Positions 1 through 20,000 of a stretch of DNA of 64,000 nt are shown here, piece by piece. Source of the stretch: Neospora caninum Liverpool (Eukaryota > Apicomplexa > Conoidasida > Eucoccidiorida > Sarcocystidae); NCBI RefSeq assembly GCF_000208865.1, contig NC_018396.1, forward strand, positions 6,901,295 through 6,965,294, written 5' to 3'. The notes under the pieces were generated by a model. It was not told the origin of the DNA, searched no databases, and saw only the letters and a list, made by a program, of their open reading frames with translations. The translations under genes and the position numbers were made by a program. Each line of letters opens with the position of its first letter. The stretch's first letter is position 1.

Positions 1-2805
1 CAACGCAAGAGAGAGAGACGGTTGGGAGTCGAAGAAGGTCGAAGAGAATGTTCCAAATCCGAACGGGAGAGAAGGCACATCCGGCAGTTAATTTTGCCGA
101 GCCCTTCCTCACCAGGTCTGGGTTTAGTCTCCACACGAGACGGAGACAGAAAAGAAGAGCCTGCACAGAAGAGAAGAAGGACGAGACCCAAGCCTGGCCG
201 ACTTCCCGGCTTCTCGGAATTCGCGAAAAGCGGAAACCACGCCGTCTCATCAGCCTCCTCAAGTCGTGCTCCGCGGGATCTCCGTGCACTGCATCTTCCG
301 CCGCGGTGTCGTCGCGTTCGAACTTCTCGTCTGGCCGCTGTGCGTCCTGGAAAAGGAAAGACCGAACGACCAAGGAAATGAGGTGAGCGCTGCCTGTTCG
401 CCTAGGCCTGTTTCTAACGCGTTTTCGTCTGTCCTGCCGGGACAGCACACAACGCGCCTTTTCCTCCCAGCGCACGCTCTCACCCCCGCCACACGAACGT
501 CTTGCCCGTCCTCTTTGCTCCTCCTTCCCTTTGTCCGGGGAGCGTGGGCTTCTCCAGAACTTCGCTGCGCCGCGCCGTGTCGCGGTTTCCTCACGGCTGT
601 CCCTCGCTTGTCTCCAAAACTCCACCGCAGTCCCCTTCTTCTTTGCAGACGCCAAGACACATTCCGCTTCTCTGTTGTCCTCCTCTGGTTGCTCGGCGCT
701 GTGCCGTCCCTTCTGTCTCTCCGTCGCCTGCCTGCGTCTCCTTGTCAACCAGCCGCAGGGAGGTTTCCCGTCCCTCGCTAACCTCCCCTGCCCTGTGCGC
801 TCGCGCATTCGCGCGGCGCTACTTCTTCTTTCCGGCATTTCCGTTGTTTTCTCTGCTTTCTGAGTCTAACTGTGACTTCAGACCCTGTCGCGGGCTTCTG
901 GATTCACCTGAAAAGGCGGCCAGGAGGCACAAGCGAGTTGCCGCAGGCTGGTGGCGTCGGAGTCAGCGAGGAGGAAGTGCAGGCGGAAAAAGCGAGGATT
1001 GAAACTCTGGACCAGCCGCAGCATCTCTCCGGTGTGACCGCCTGGGGGGGCGAGAGCGAGACGCGCGGCGTGTTGAGCAGGGGACAGAGACGGTTTGCGA
1101 GAAGAAGAAACACTCAAACGTCGCAAAAGCTCCCACAACACCCTGGGTGGGGTGGTCGGAACTTCGCCTCTCGAGAGAGGCGCAAAACACGGGAGCAACG
1201 AGGAAAAGACGCAACCGTGGAGGGAAGGGAAAACTTCAACGGGCGCACCACTGCAGGGCTAAAACACGCGAACGGACAACACTCAACCACAGATGTACAC
1301 TGCGCCTCCGTACCGATACATATATCTGCAGATACAGGTGGGTCAGATGTGTGTAACACTGAAAAAGTACAACATGTATAAACGACCTGTGTGGGCGAGA
1401 GCCTCCTGGACACACTGCCTGGGGTCTGTATCCGCAGTCGAGTTGAGTGAAAATCATGAGAAAACGTGAACAGAAGAGACGGAACTCTCTTCTCAGCTTC
1501 GGGTTCTCACCTGAGCCGAGAACGACAACTGTCGTCAGAGGCGCATTTGTCTTTTTCTTCTGTGTGTTTTCTTCTGTGTCTCGCCTGGAAATCCGCTCTT
1601 CTCGCCACCCTCTCCCTCGTTTGCCTCCTCGCGGTCTCAGGGATACGCGCCTGCTTGCCCATATCGCGAGACGGCAGAGGAAGAGCAGGAAGGCCGCCAG
1701 GAAGCAGGCTGAAGGCGAGGTGAACGAAGAGACAGACGCGTCTCCGTCTCCTGCGGTACCGGTCCCGGGTCTCGGGGGCCGAGCAGGGACGGAGGGAAGA
1801 CGGGGAACGACGGAGGCAGGGGAAGAAAGGAAGGACGGGAAAGAGACAAGGAACACAAGGGAGACCAGAAGGAGAAAAACCAAGAGAGAAAAAAGAGGAG
1901 GAAGAGAGGAGAACAGAGACAGCCTGCGGAGGACGAGAGAAGAGACACGCATGGCGACTCGCGTCGACCCTCCAGCTGTCTTCTCTCTCCGATCTCTTTA
2001 GGTTTTCCTCCGCCCCTCCCTCTTTCTCTCCCCGTCCCTCTCTCCAGGCGCTGCTTCTCGCAGGTCTTCGACGGAACTGCAAAACTTCGAGGAGTAGCAG
2101 CTGCGGAGACGAAAGCGAGAGGATCCCGAGTCGAAAAGGCGCGGGGAAAACGCGAGGCTTGGCTGTGTGTCGTGCAGGTGGAGGTTCCGAGTCGAGGGCG
2201 GCGTCGGAAGTCTCGCGTTTTATCGGCGGAACCCCGCGTTTCCTCCCAAGAAAATGGAGCGAAACCCGTTCGCGAATCCGTGTGTCTTGATCAAGACAAC
2301 TCCCTCGCAACGGCGCACGCCGACGCACTGGGGAAACTGGGTGCATGCAGAATCTCGTCCTGCGTCGGCGGCCTGGTAGATGTAGGATTTTCTCGGCCAG
2401 ATGTCTGCATGTGTCGCGAGCTTCCAGGCCGCGAGAATTCGCGCATGCATCTTGCACACCTGCAAGCCTCCCTCCTGAATCCTCGAAATCCCTGCAAAGA
2501 CCTCGAAAGACGGAGGAAGGCGTATGTCCGTGGCCCCAAATCGACGTCTTTCTCTGCATTTGCAGCCTTTACGGCGGCGCTGGAAGTGGAGAGGCAGTGC
2601 GTTCGGCTCTTTGTTGCGCCTTCGACGGTTTTTAGAGCGTTTAGGGTCAAGGCAGTCTTTGATCTTTTCTCCTCTTTCACCTCCCAGAACCCGCGAGACC
2701 GTGGCGCGCTGAGGCACTCCGCGCTGTGTCTCCGGACGTTTTTCTTGGACACAAGAAAGAGAAAGAGAAAGAGAAAGCAAACAAGCGAGGGACACGGCAA
2801 GAGCG

Positions 2806-2880
2806 GAAGAGAGCGGGGCAGGAAGAGAGCGGGGCAGGAAGAGAGCGGGGCGGGAAGAGAGCGGGGCGGGAAGAGCGCAG
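2806..2880. repeat. 16-bp tandem repeat, about 4.5 copies
   Basis: The unit GAAGAGAGCGGGGCAG repeats head to tail from 2806. The first two copies are identical, the next two carry A to G at position 15, and a partial fifth copy follows. It directly follows a (GAAA)-rich tract, so the whole stretch is a purine-only minisatellite upstream of the MYST gene. Confidence 0.9.
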
Positions 2881-3381
2881 GAGGGAGTCTTGACGCAGGG
2901 AGGCGTGGCCTCTGAGGCGAGGAAGATTCTGCACACGGAGAGAGTTGAGAACAAACGGGGTCAGGAGACAGGTGAGACGCGGGCCTTCGTCCTCCGGCCC
3001 TGTCCTGGAGACTCTGTCGCCTTTCTCTTTTCGTTCTCTCCGGGGCGTTTCTGGAGCCCCTGTTCTCCAGTTTCTTTTGCAGAACGGAGCAAAATGTAGA
3101 AGCCTCAACTTCGGCGTCTCCCTGTCTCTGCTTCACTCTCCCGCATGTTCCTTTTCTCCTCGTGTGTCTCCGCGTTTCTTCTTGTCTCTTTCTGTTGTCT
3201 CCGCTCGGACTGGCAGACGCTGCATGCCTGGCCTAGATCGTGGCGCGCGTGGAGAGTGCGTTCCGTTTCGTTTTCGCCTTTTCCCCCTCTTTCTCTCCCC
3301 GGTTTCGAGGGCTTCCCCAAACCCTCAATTCATCCACTCAGCAGCGCCTGAAGGCAAGCGTGTGCTCTCGTCCTCTCCCTT

Positions 3382-3406
3382 TTCTTCTTCTTCTTCTTCT
3401 TCTTCT
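3382..3406. repeat. (TTC)n microsatellite
   Basis: About eight uninterrupted TTC triplets lie in the upstream region of the MYST gene. Confidence 0.9.
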
Positions 3407-4080
3407 CGCTCTTGGGCCCCTGATGCTGAACACAGCGAGACTGGCCGCCTCGCTCCCTCTTCATTTCCTCGACTGTGAGTGGAGGAGCGCTCGCCTTGTT
3501 GCACACATTTGACAGGGTAGCTTCTCTCTCGCTGCCTGCTTCTCTGCGCGTTTTGAACCGTCACTCCCCTCCCGTCTTTCGCGGGCCTTTCATCGCGGCC
3601 GCGATCTGAGCCTGTCCCCTCTCTGTCTCCCTGCGCGACTCTCTCTGTCTCCCCGCGCGCGAGGAAGGCGAATCATTTTCCCACAGCTCGCCCGAGAGAG
3701 CCGGCGAGAGAGGGGCCTCCTGGCTGGCTTCGCCCGCGTCCTCCGGAGGAAAGAAAGAGGCCGACTCTTCGGCCCACGCGACGCTCTCTCAGAGAGTCTG
3801 CAGAGCGCCGCGCCGCCTTGCGGTCTGGAGCCTCACGCGCCCGTGTCGGTGTGGGCTCTGGAGGGGACAGTTGAGTCGGGAGAGGCCTCTCGCCGTCCAA
3901 AAGATCGGGCGCCGGAGACCGTCCCCGCGTGCACGGGCGCGCTCGCTGTCCCCGGCAGGAGCCGAGACGCCGACGCCTGCCGCGAGCGCCGGACGCTCGC
4001 GAGGCGCGGTCGGGTTTTTCGGCGGGAGATTCACGCCGCAGGCGCTGGCCGGCGAGCCGAGGGTTTGCGCGTACGGGGCG

Positions 4081-11041
<6,961 letters not shown>

Positions 11042-11808
11042 GGCGTTGCCTGTTCGGAGAGCAGAAGAAGACTAAACGGGAAACGGGGAGACACAGAGTC
11101 CGGGCACAGACTCTGGGCACACTGGAGACAAGAGCCAAAACCGTAGACACCGACAGATCTTGAGGCAGCGAGGACGAAGGCAGAGAAGGTGTAGAGAAGG
11201 AAGAAGGAGAGACAAGGAAGCTAACGCACAACTGACGGAGACGAGAAGCTCGGAAAGATGCAGGCCTCTGCGCGTTCGTCGGAGATGAGTAGACGCTAAA
11301 CAGAGAGCGTGAGAGCGATCGAATCAGGAACCGAGGCGAAGCGAAAAGATTCGTCGACGAATCCGCGAAAGAGAATTCGCCTTGCATGTGCGCAAAAAGC
11401 AAAGAGACGACAATTGACAACTGAACGACGCATGCGCGCGCCAATGTAGGACACAGGGACACACTCGCGGTCCAACACCCCTATGCATATGCACATATAT
11501 GTACATGTACGCATGCACATGTCTCTAGGACAACTGAGGAAGTGTGCCTTGGGACATCCGCCGTCGACTATATGCGCACTTGAGACAGAGTCGTTGTCTG
11601 AACGCCTATGGGCAAATGTATTTATGTAGAGGTAGTTGAGGGTGAGGGCTCTTTACCTTTGCGGCGATGTGGGGATGTTTGCGTATGCGGAGAGGTTCAG
11701 GCGATAACGGTGCGTCTGTGAGAGTCCGTGTCTTCCTTGCTTCTCAGCTTCCAGTGAAGCATACCCTTCTGTCTCTCTAGCCCAACGTACGTATATAACG
11801 ATCTATCC

Positions 11809-11842
<34 letters not shown>

Positions 11843-13576
11843 CTGTGTGTTTGTAGATATTTTTGATGTCTGCATGCGTCGCTGTGTCTATATCTCGTGG
11901 AACCAACCAGAAACGGGCTCGGTTCTTTCTCCTGCATTTCGCTCCGTCTGTGTACTTACTTGTGCAGCTTCCTACGCATGTACATATATATATATATATA
12001 TATATGAACGTATATATTTAGATGTGAAAAAGTGATGTTTGAAAGGGACATGGTAGGTTTTGTGTGGGAATCAGTGAGGGCGTGGCTGCGGCGGGGCGGC
12101 GAGGCCAGGGACAACCCTGAGGGTCGCAGTTTTTAAAAGTTGTCGGAGGAGAAAAACGGCTTTCGTGCAACTGCAGCTGCGCACTTCTCCGTGTACATGT
12201 GTTTTCACCTCTCCTCGATTTTCATGCATGGATAACGCCAAGGGAGCAAAGCTGCCAAGGCGCGATCAAGAGAGAGTGGAGCTATGGAAAAAGGAGTGAC
12301 AAAGTGAGAGAAAAGCAAGGAAGACAAAAGAAAGGGGGTTACGACTTGAGGGGGGGGAAGAGGGTAAAGAGCGACGTGCAAGAATTGGTGGGGGGTAATC
12401 AGGGACAGGGAGAGACAGAGGCGTGAGAAAGGCGAAACACGAAACGCTCGTCGCGTCTACCAGTCACTCGTCTTTCGATGTTTGGCTTATGCCTCTTTGT
12501 CTTCTTTTTCGTCTCCCGTTTCCTTCTCTCTCCATGGTGTTTCTCCATCGTCTCCTCTTCTCTTCCACCTTCGTTTTTTGGGGGATCTCAGCTTTTTTTT
12601 CTCGAGAGAGTTTCCGTTCATTAGTTCTCTCGCTGGGTTCGCGCGCCTCTCGTCCTCACTTTGTGGGCGCTCGATCGGTCGAGCCCAGTGGCACAGAAGC
12701 GATGTTGCTAGTTTCTCGTAAAGACATTGTCTACGTTTTGACGCAAAGACGCCTGTCTCGACTTCGCCCCGGTTCTCGGCTAAGAGAACCTTTAACAGGG
12801 TGACAAAAGACGCTTTAGGAAGCGGAACAGGAGGTGCGACGGGTCTCCTCTCCCCCGCCCTCCGACCGCGCATGGCTGAAGAGGCTCCACATCGACACGT
12901 ACGCAATACCGGTAGAACCCCACCTTGCCAAAATATCTGCGCACACTGAGTACGTGATTTATCCACACGGAGAACAACGAAGGCATACAGAACAGTGTGT
13001 GTCGACAGGACAACCATGCATGCACGGGTGTATCTGTCTCGGTGGCCGTGGCGGTGTGTGTCTTTTTTTTTCTGGGAAAAGGAACAAGACAAAGAGAATG
13101 ATCGCTCCTGCATTTGAGTGACTGCCACAAGTGCTACGAAAGAACAATGGAACGAACGCCGTGGGCGTCGGATCGGCAGACAAAAAGTCAAGCAACTTCT
13201 GCAAAGGTTCCCCAAAACACATTTCACAGTCTAATTTAACTTGCGCACGTACAGGTGTATGCATGTACAGACACCGGTGCAAACGATTTTTCCCCGGCAC
13301 TGCATAATCATTGAAACCCACAGAAAGGCGCGCATTTGCATCCACTTTTCTCTATATCTCTACTGCTGTATATAGGCGTATGGCTGTGTATCTACGTCGC
13401 CGGATTTGCAGGAACACGGATACTTGAAGGCACGAGAGATAGAGCCAAGAGGTGAGTTGGTCGTAGGTGCTCCTCTTTTAGAGATGTGACAACAACCGAA
13501 AGACGGGGCAAAGAAACAGTGAACGCGTAACCTCCTTTCCGCACGTTTCCTCGGTCAATCGCTGCATTTGTCCTGT
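11042..13576. other. Convergent intergenic region between MYST (+) and PRMT (-)
   Basis: No gene is supported. This 2.5-kb stretch should hold both 3' untranslated regions. It contains (TA)n arrays at 11812-11841 and 11984-12005, several GCATGCA-type sites (for example near 11510 and 13020) and an 8-G run near 12350. Open frames here are short and lack recognisable domains. Confidence 0.6.
11812..11841. repeat. (TA)n microsatellite
   Basis: An uninterrupted TA array of about 15 units in the convergent intergenic spacer. A second array lies at 11984-12005. Confidence 0.95.
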
Positions 13577-14045
13577 CTACTCGATCCGAATACACGACGC
13601 CTGCTCGTCGTAGTCGATGAGAATGGGACCAAACTCGGCAATGACGCCTCGGCGGTGACGCTCGACATAACCCTGAAACGTGTAAGTGGGGCGCGAGACT
13701 TCGAGCGGCACAGCTTGCTTTTTCTTCCCCTAAAAGATACGCAAAATCGCAGCCTGACGCAGAACGTGAAGAGCCACCGAGACAGAGCGCCTCAGACCCG
13801 GAAGGCTCCACACACAAAGCAAACCTACACGCTTCCAGGGACATAAAAATTAGATTTGTGCATGCATGCGGAGGGCGAAAGAAATGCTTGCATCGCTTTT
13901 CGGTGTGCACGCCCTGCAGATCTCCGGACGAAAAAACAGGCACCCCTCTCTTCAGTTCACCCCAAGATTTTGATTCCACAAATCCGCATTCCCTACAGCC
14001 AGCCTGACTTCATTCAAGGGTGTTTTTATACATATTTATGCATGC

Positions 14046-14079
<34 letters not shown>

Positions 14080-17000
14080 CCACATGCGCCCGATACATCA
14101 ATGCCTCCACCAACACCTCAGTCTACCTATCTGTCTGCTTACGCATACATATATATATATATATATATGTATACGTGCAAAATGGACCCGTGGAGCTCCG
14201 TGTATGTGGAGATCTGCGTGTACAGTCTCTTGTTCTCTCTCTTCTCTCTCTCTATCAGGATGGGGTTGTGGGATGGCCGCAGTGGAGTGTTTCCGTTTTT
14301 TCCAGGTAGGCGCGTTTGTGTGTCGCCGCCTTACCACGTTCTGCGAGACAGTTTCGATCTGGTAGTTTTTCAAGTCGGCGACGGTGAAGAGCGTGATTTT
14401 GTCTCGAGGGCGAACTTCGATCTCCTTCCCCAACAGAACGACGTTCGTGTACCAGCTGTCGCACTGCTGCTCGAACACCGTCCCAAAGTGTCTCCCCTGA
14501 GGAAAGGCAGAACCGAAGAGAGAGACAATCCTTTAAATGGAAAAAAACGTCTGTCAGCTTCGGATTGTTGCAGGAACCGTTTTTACTCTAAAACAAACTT
14601 TTTTCTGCGGGATCGTGTTTCTGGAGACAAGACGGGGGGGGAGCACTGTGTGTGGCACGAGCGCGGGCGCACGCCGTAAAAAACCTGCGCAAAGAGAGAA
14701 GAAAGAGGAAGATCGCGGGACGCGCAGACAGGAGAGAAAACCGGGGGGGGGGGGGGGGGGTTGGGGGACTTGATCTACGAGAGAGGAAAAAGCTGAAGGA
14801 AAAGACAGGGATTCCTAGCGAAAAAAAACACGACACATACCGGTCGAATCTCGACGTCAATGGCGGCAAGGAAACCCGCAAATTGGCCTTTTCGTGTAAC
14901 CGTGAACTCCAGTCGTCGCCGCTGAGCAACCGCCCGAGACACACAGAGACACACAAGAGCGATTTCTTGGCATCTGTACAGACGAACACGCAAGGGTTTA
15001 AATGTGCACAGAGAGAGAGAGACAGAGGCAGCTCTTCAGGAAGAGGCGCGCTTATCTGGATTGAGGGATTCGACAATCCGGTTTCCGATCGCCTGGACAG
15101 GGAACGGGAGAGCACGAGGCGCATGCAAAGCTCTAGGACCCTGAGAAAAAAGATTGAGCCCGCCACAGGATTACAAGAGGGCGGCACCTCCGCGGGGAGA
15201 CAGAGGCCGCGAGAAACGAGGCCTCGGAGGCGACGTGGGCATACTGCGGAGGCGTGACGAGACAGGAGACTGAAGGAATGAGAGAGTGTCGAGAGAAATG
15301 TGACAGACAGGCGCAGAACACGACAACGAGAAAGACAGAGGCAGACGCAAGGCCGGTGACGCAGACGCGCAGAACGCCAAAGCGATGCTGTATACCTGAA
15401 GCATTTGACGGTCCATGGGCTCTTCGAAGCGCAGCTGCTCCATAGGCAGGAGGCTGTCGCAGAGAAGAAGAGAGGAGAACTGCAGGCTAACCTAAGAGAG
15501 GCAAACAGAAGAGGAGAGACAAAAAGGCAAGATAAGAACGGAGACGGAAGGACTGTGGAACCTCGGAGGCAAAAGACGAGAGGCAAGACCCAGGTATACC
15601 GACGCGCTGGGGACGGCAGCGATAAGAGAGATGCCAGCAGCCACTCCAGAAGGGGATAGAGACAAATTGCAAACGAAGAAACGCGGATCGGCGCCACGGC
15701 GAGAGACGACATGGAGGCGACGCGAGGGGAAAAGGCCGAAGAAGAACGCGTCTTACACTTTGGAAGAGTCTCCTCCTGGGAGAGAAGATAGTGCGTTCCG
15801 GATGATCTGTGGCCTGCGTCAAGACACCAGGGCGTGTGGACAAATCTCCATGCGTCATTCTCATTCCGTACGCTCTCCATATATACCTCCTCCCTACGCA
15901 ACGCCGCAGCAGCCAGAACCCCTCTCGTTCCTCGCCCGTCGCGGTTTTTGTCTCTCCACACACGCACACACAGGGGACAGGGTCATGGCGCGATGGTCCC
16001 AAACGACGCCTGCAAAAGGAGAAACGCGGCCCCTTGCTGGAGCCCAAGACTGGCGAACCGCGCGGTCGCTTCGCATTGCTACATAGGCGAGTTTTATATA
16101 CCTCCACCGAACTAGGTGAGATGGGCTCCTTTTTGGATTGCCGTTCACTTTGAAGCAAGACACGGAGGCGTTAGGCGCCGCCAAAACCCGTCCTGGAGAC
16201 CCTTTCTCCACGAGCGCGAACTGCGGAGGTCTGGCAGTTGCCTTCCTGTGACTTTGAAAAAACGCCAGGGACTCCCTCTTTCACCAGCCCTCTCGCCTTC
16301 GTGTCAACTCGTTCCTCGCACCTTGTACGGGACGTTTTCCCTCGTGGGAAAGGCACAGGGTGCGACGCAGGTCGTCGCTGCTGTGGGGATTGACTTGGGG
16401 CAGTAGCCGAGTCTGCGCTGGATGTCGAGGTAGACATCCGCAGCGCCTTCTTGGGAGGCGAAGTCGCCGAGAATCTCGTGGATGATCATGTCGTAGTAGC
16501 AGGGAAACGAAGAGGGCGAAGACGGAGAAGGCGACCGGGACGGGGACGAGCGCGAGAGCGAAGCGGCCGGGAAGGCTTGGCCAAGTTTCGGAGCGAGATG
16601 AGGCGGCGGGAGCGGGAAGAGTTTGCTGTAGGTGCTGTGGATGACGAGGGGGTCGGGCCGTGAAAGCGACGGCGGAGAGGCAGCAGAAGGCGGCGAGGCA
16701 GCAGAAGGCGGAGATTTCCGTCCTCGCATCTGCGACGCTTTCTGCAAAGACGAAGACGAAGACGCGTGGGGCGAGGAGCGCCAGCCAATAGATAGCATGT
16801 CTGAAGAGGACGCGGGCTCGGCGGGAGACGAGGGTGCTTGAGCCCTCGGGGCTGGAGAAGACTGGGAGACAGAAGAGCCAGGCGACAGCGTGGGAAGCGA
16901 GGCTGCGGTCGGGGCCAGGGCAGCAGAGTCAGCACCGTCCCCACAAAGCGATTGAGGCAGTGGGGAGGACGGAGAAGGGAGAGGCGGGGGCTGAAGCAGC

Positions 17001-20000
17001 GAAGGGAGAGTCGCAGGTGCGGCAGCTACGGAAGAAGAGGCGGACGACAGGTGAGTGCCGGGGACAGAGTTCGACGGGGCGCCTTTTGCGACAAGAGGAG
17101 ACGCGGAGGCAGAGGGAAGGGAGGCGGGAGGGAGAGGTAGGGAAGAGCCTTCCTGAGAAACGGACGAGTCCGGAGAAAGCGAAACGCTCAAGGGGGAAGA
17201 AACCGGAGAAGCGGCGAGGTGAAAAGAAGATGAAAGCGCGCCAGGTCCGGTGTCCGTCGGGACGCCCGCGGATCTCGTCGCCGGCGCAGAGGGACCGGCT
17301 GCCTCGGAGTCAGGCGAAAGGTGCGAAGAACGCGAGGAAACCGACGCGCTGGAAGGCACGGAAGAGAGACAAGAGGAATGGCGAGACAGCCCGACCCGCT
17401 CGGGAACCAAGCCTGGAGAAGCCTCGAGTGCAGTCGAGCCAAGGACGGCGGGAGCGACTGTGAGCGAGGAAGGAGCTGTCGCGTGACCCGCGGGTGCCGG
17501 AGAGGAAGAAGACGAAAGAGGAGAACGTTCTGAGTCCCGCGGAGGGGCCGCGCACGAGGTGATGCCCGACGCTTGCCGGTACCGACTGGAGCTCGCATTT
17601 AAGCCGAACTGTCTCACAAAAGAAGTCGCGAGCGAGGCCGAAGTCCTGCTGACCTGAACGAGAGACGGGAGACGCGCACCTTCGGTTCGACCCCAAGAGA
17701 GAACGCGGAGATTTGCCAGCCGCCAGAGACGCGCTCCGAACCAGCGAAGACTACGTGAGGAGCGGCAGATGTGCAAGAGTGAAATGAGACAGCGTGGCAG
17801 GCGCGAGAAGGAAGGCACCAAGCATGCGTGCGTCTCTCAAAACCCAGTGTACCGTAGCGCTGTCGGGCCACGGCGGTCCAGCGCCCCGACACCCATCTCT
17901 CAAGTCCGACTGCGCCAAACCGTGGAGAGAGAGCGGTATGTCTCCTGTCTACTTCGAGCCCCCTGCAGAAACACGTGGTCTCTGGAATGTGTGTCGCCTC
18001 CGATTTGTTCTCGAGTCGGCCGCGGCCCGAACCCCTTGCTCCCCTACACCCGCCACGCGGCACACAGGCTTCTGCTTGTCTCGCGGATCTCTGCGTTCAC
18101 GGGCTGTTTTCTTCTCCCTTCTCACCTCGAGCGCATCGACGTACTCGGCGCCTGCCTTGATTGCGAGGACGGCGAGGAGGGCGATCGGCCCCGTCCCAAT
18201 CTCGAGCACGCGCTTCCCCTGGACATACGTCCGACCTCTCTTGCCGTGGACGCTCCCGGCTTCGTCTTCTCCCATTGTGTCGGTGCACAGTCTGTAAGAC
18301 TTCACGTCGACAACGCCGTCGTCTTCCCGTTCGCTCTCTTCATCCGCGTCCGCGCTGTGTGTTCCCGAGACACTCGCAACCTCCCCTCTTTCGTCATGGC
18401 GCGGGGCGTTGCTCCGTCGCCGCTCATCCGGCCGTTCCACCTTCGCTTCTCCCTGGATGCAGCCTTCCGTCCTCTCGAGCCCCTCGCACCTTCTCGCCTC
18501 TGCCCGGCCGCCTGCACGCTGCAGACCTCCACCAGGTGCGTCGGCGTTCTTGTTCTCGGCTTCTCCACCCTCGCTTCGATCTTCCCCTTCTCGGACTCCA
18601 CCTTCTCGAGGCTCGTCTCCGCTGCGCCCACCTCTGGGGCTCTCTGCGCCCGCCGACGCATGCACTTTGCGGCTCTGCGCGAGTCGCTCGGCTTCGCGCA
18701 GATCCCAGCCTCGCCAGCAGATCGCGTTTCGGTAGTACGTCGTTCTGTCTTCGTCCTCGAACATGGCCTGCATAGGCAACCACACAAACGCGCGCCACGC
18801 GACAGACGCTCGCGCGAGCGCACACCGCTCCCTATGGTCGCACGAGAGGACCCGAGAAGGAAACACCGTCTCTGTCTTTGCGGCGCAGATGGAACAAACC
18901 GGCAAGTCCCAAGACAACCCGAGACGCCTGTCTCGACGCGTCCCATCCTCAACGTGGAAGCAACCTGTTTCTCCTCTTTCGTTACCTGGTGATTCTTCCA
19001 GTCGTACTGCTTGCAGATGGTGAGTGACGACGGGGCCTCGCGTCGGAAGCACGTCGACCGTGCGATGCCCTCCGTCAGGAACGACTGAATCTTGTCCTGG
19101 TGGCGGGCAGGAAGAACAGACAAGGAAAACCCTGATTCTCTCTCTGGTTGCTCTTTATCCCTCTCTCCCTCCATCTCACTCACTACCTCTTTCTCTCTCC
19201 GCCCTGTCTCTGTCCCCCTCACTACCTGCTCTCTACCTCTCTCTTGATCTGTCCCTTTCTCTCGCTCTGCATTTCTCGATTCTCTTCCTCGGTCTTTGCT
19301 GGCTTACCTCATAGGCGGCAGTTGCTTTCCATCGGTTCCGAGCAGAGACTTCTGTGAGTTCGACGCGAAGGAACGGCTGGTCAAAGCGCTCGAACGACTC
19401 CCGCGGAAATCCGCCAATGACGTCAGCGGAAACCCTGCATGTGCCTCTGTCTTCGCTCGCGTCGCCCGAGCACGGCGAAGACGAAAGCGAAACGCTCTTC
19501 GAGTCGGAAGGCGTTCCCCTGTGCGCCTGTCGCCGTGCATGCAGCTGACCTCTCCTTTGGAAACACGACGACGGTGAAGAGGAAAGGAGCGAAGGAAGTG
19601 AGGGAGAGTCCGGCGCCGAAGCCGAGCAAGACCGTCCTCTCTTTCCGGAGCTCTCAGCCTCTCTTCCGTGCCGGGTTGGCGCATGTCGCCCCGCAACTGA
19701 AGCCCGGGCTTTTTCGGCAGAACGGTCCTCCTCGTTTGTTCCCCTTGAAGACGGAAAGGAAAGAGTGCTGCTGCCGCGTTTCGAAGAGATGCTCCCGTCC
19801 GATCCCGTCTCTCGCTTCCTCTTCTTCATTCCTTCCTCTTCCCCCGGCGTGTCGTGTCGCCGCGTCCCTCTCCTTCCGGCCTCTTCCTTTCTCTTCTCTC
19901 TCATCTCAGACTCAGTTTCTGTGGCAGCGCGATTCGACAGAACTCCGTCTCTGCCGCGAGCTGTGCACCGGCCACTCCTGGCCTGGATCCCCCGTTGCCT

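Larger units (their letters stand above)
1..4080. other. Upstream/5' flanking region of the MYST gene, no supported gene
   Basis: I see no domain, no convincing exon chain and no ATG-initiated frame with recognisable protein here. Long open frames exist on both strands, but they are Arg/Ser/Pro-rich shadows of the purine/pyrimidine strand bias (runs of GAGA, TCTC and GGAAGA). Several of the longest begin at GTG or TTG. The region probably holds the promoter and a long 5' untranslated region of the gene starting at 4081. GAGACG-like elements, described in coccidian promoters, are scattered through it, but I cannot assign a transcription start. Confidence 0.5.

Noticed and set aside
1507..2559. 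350-codon minus-strand frame beginning with ATG
   Set aside because: Composition follows the local pyrimidine bias, with no domain, no codon pattern and no splice context; probably chance in GC-rich DNA.
2172..2915. 247-codon plus-strand frame upstream of the MYST gene
   Set aside because: Starts at GTG, runs through the 16-bp minisatellite, and shows no recognisable motif.
16838..17463. Plus-strand Arg/Gly-rich frames inside the PRMT insert
   Set aside because: Complement of the Ser/Pro-rich coding insert; the minus frame is continuous from motif post-I to the double-E loop.
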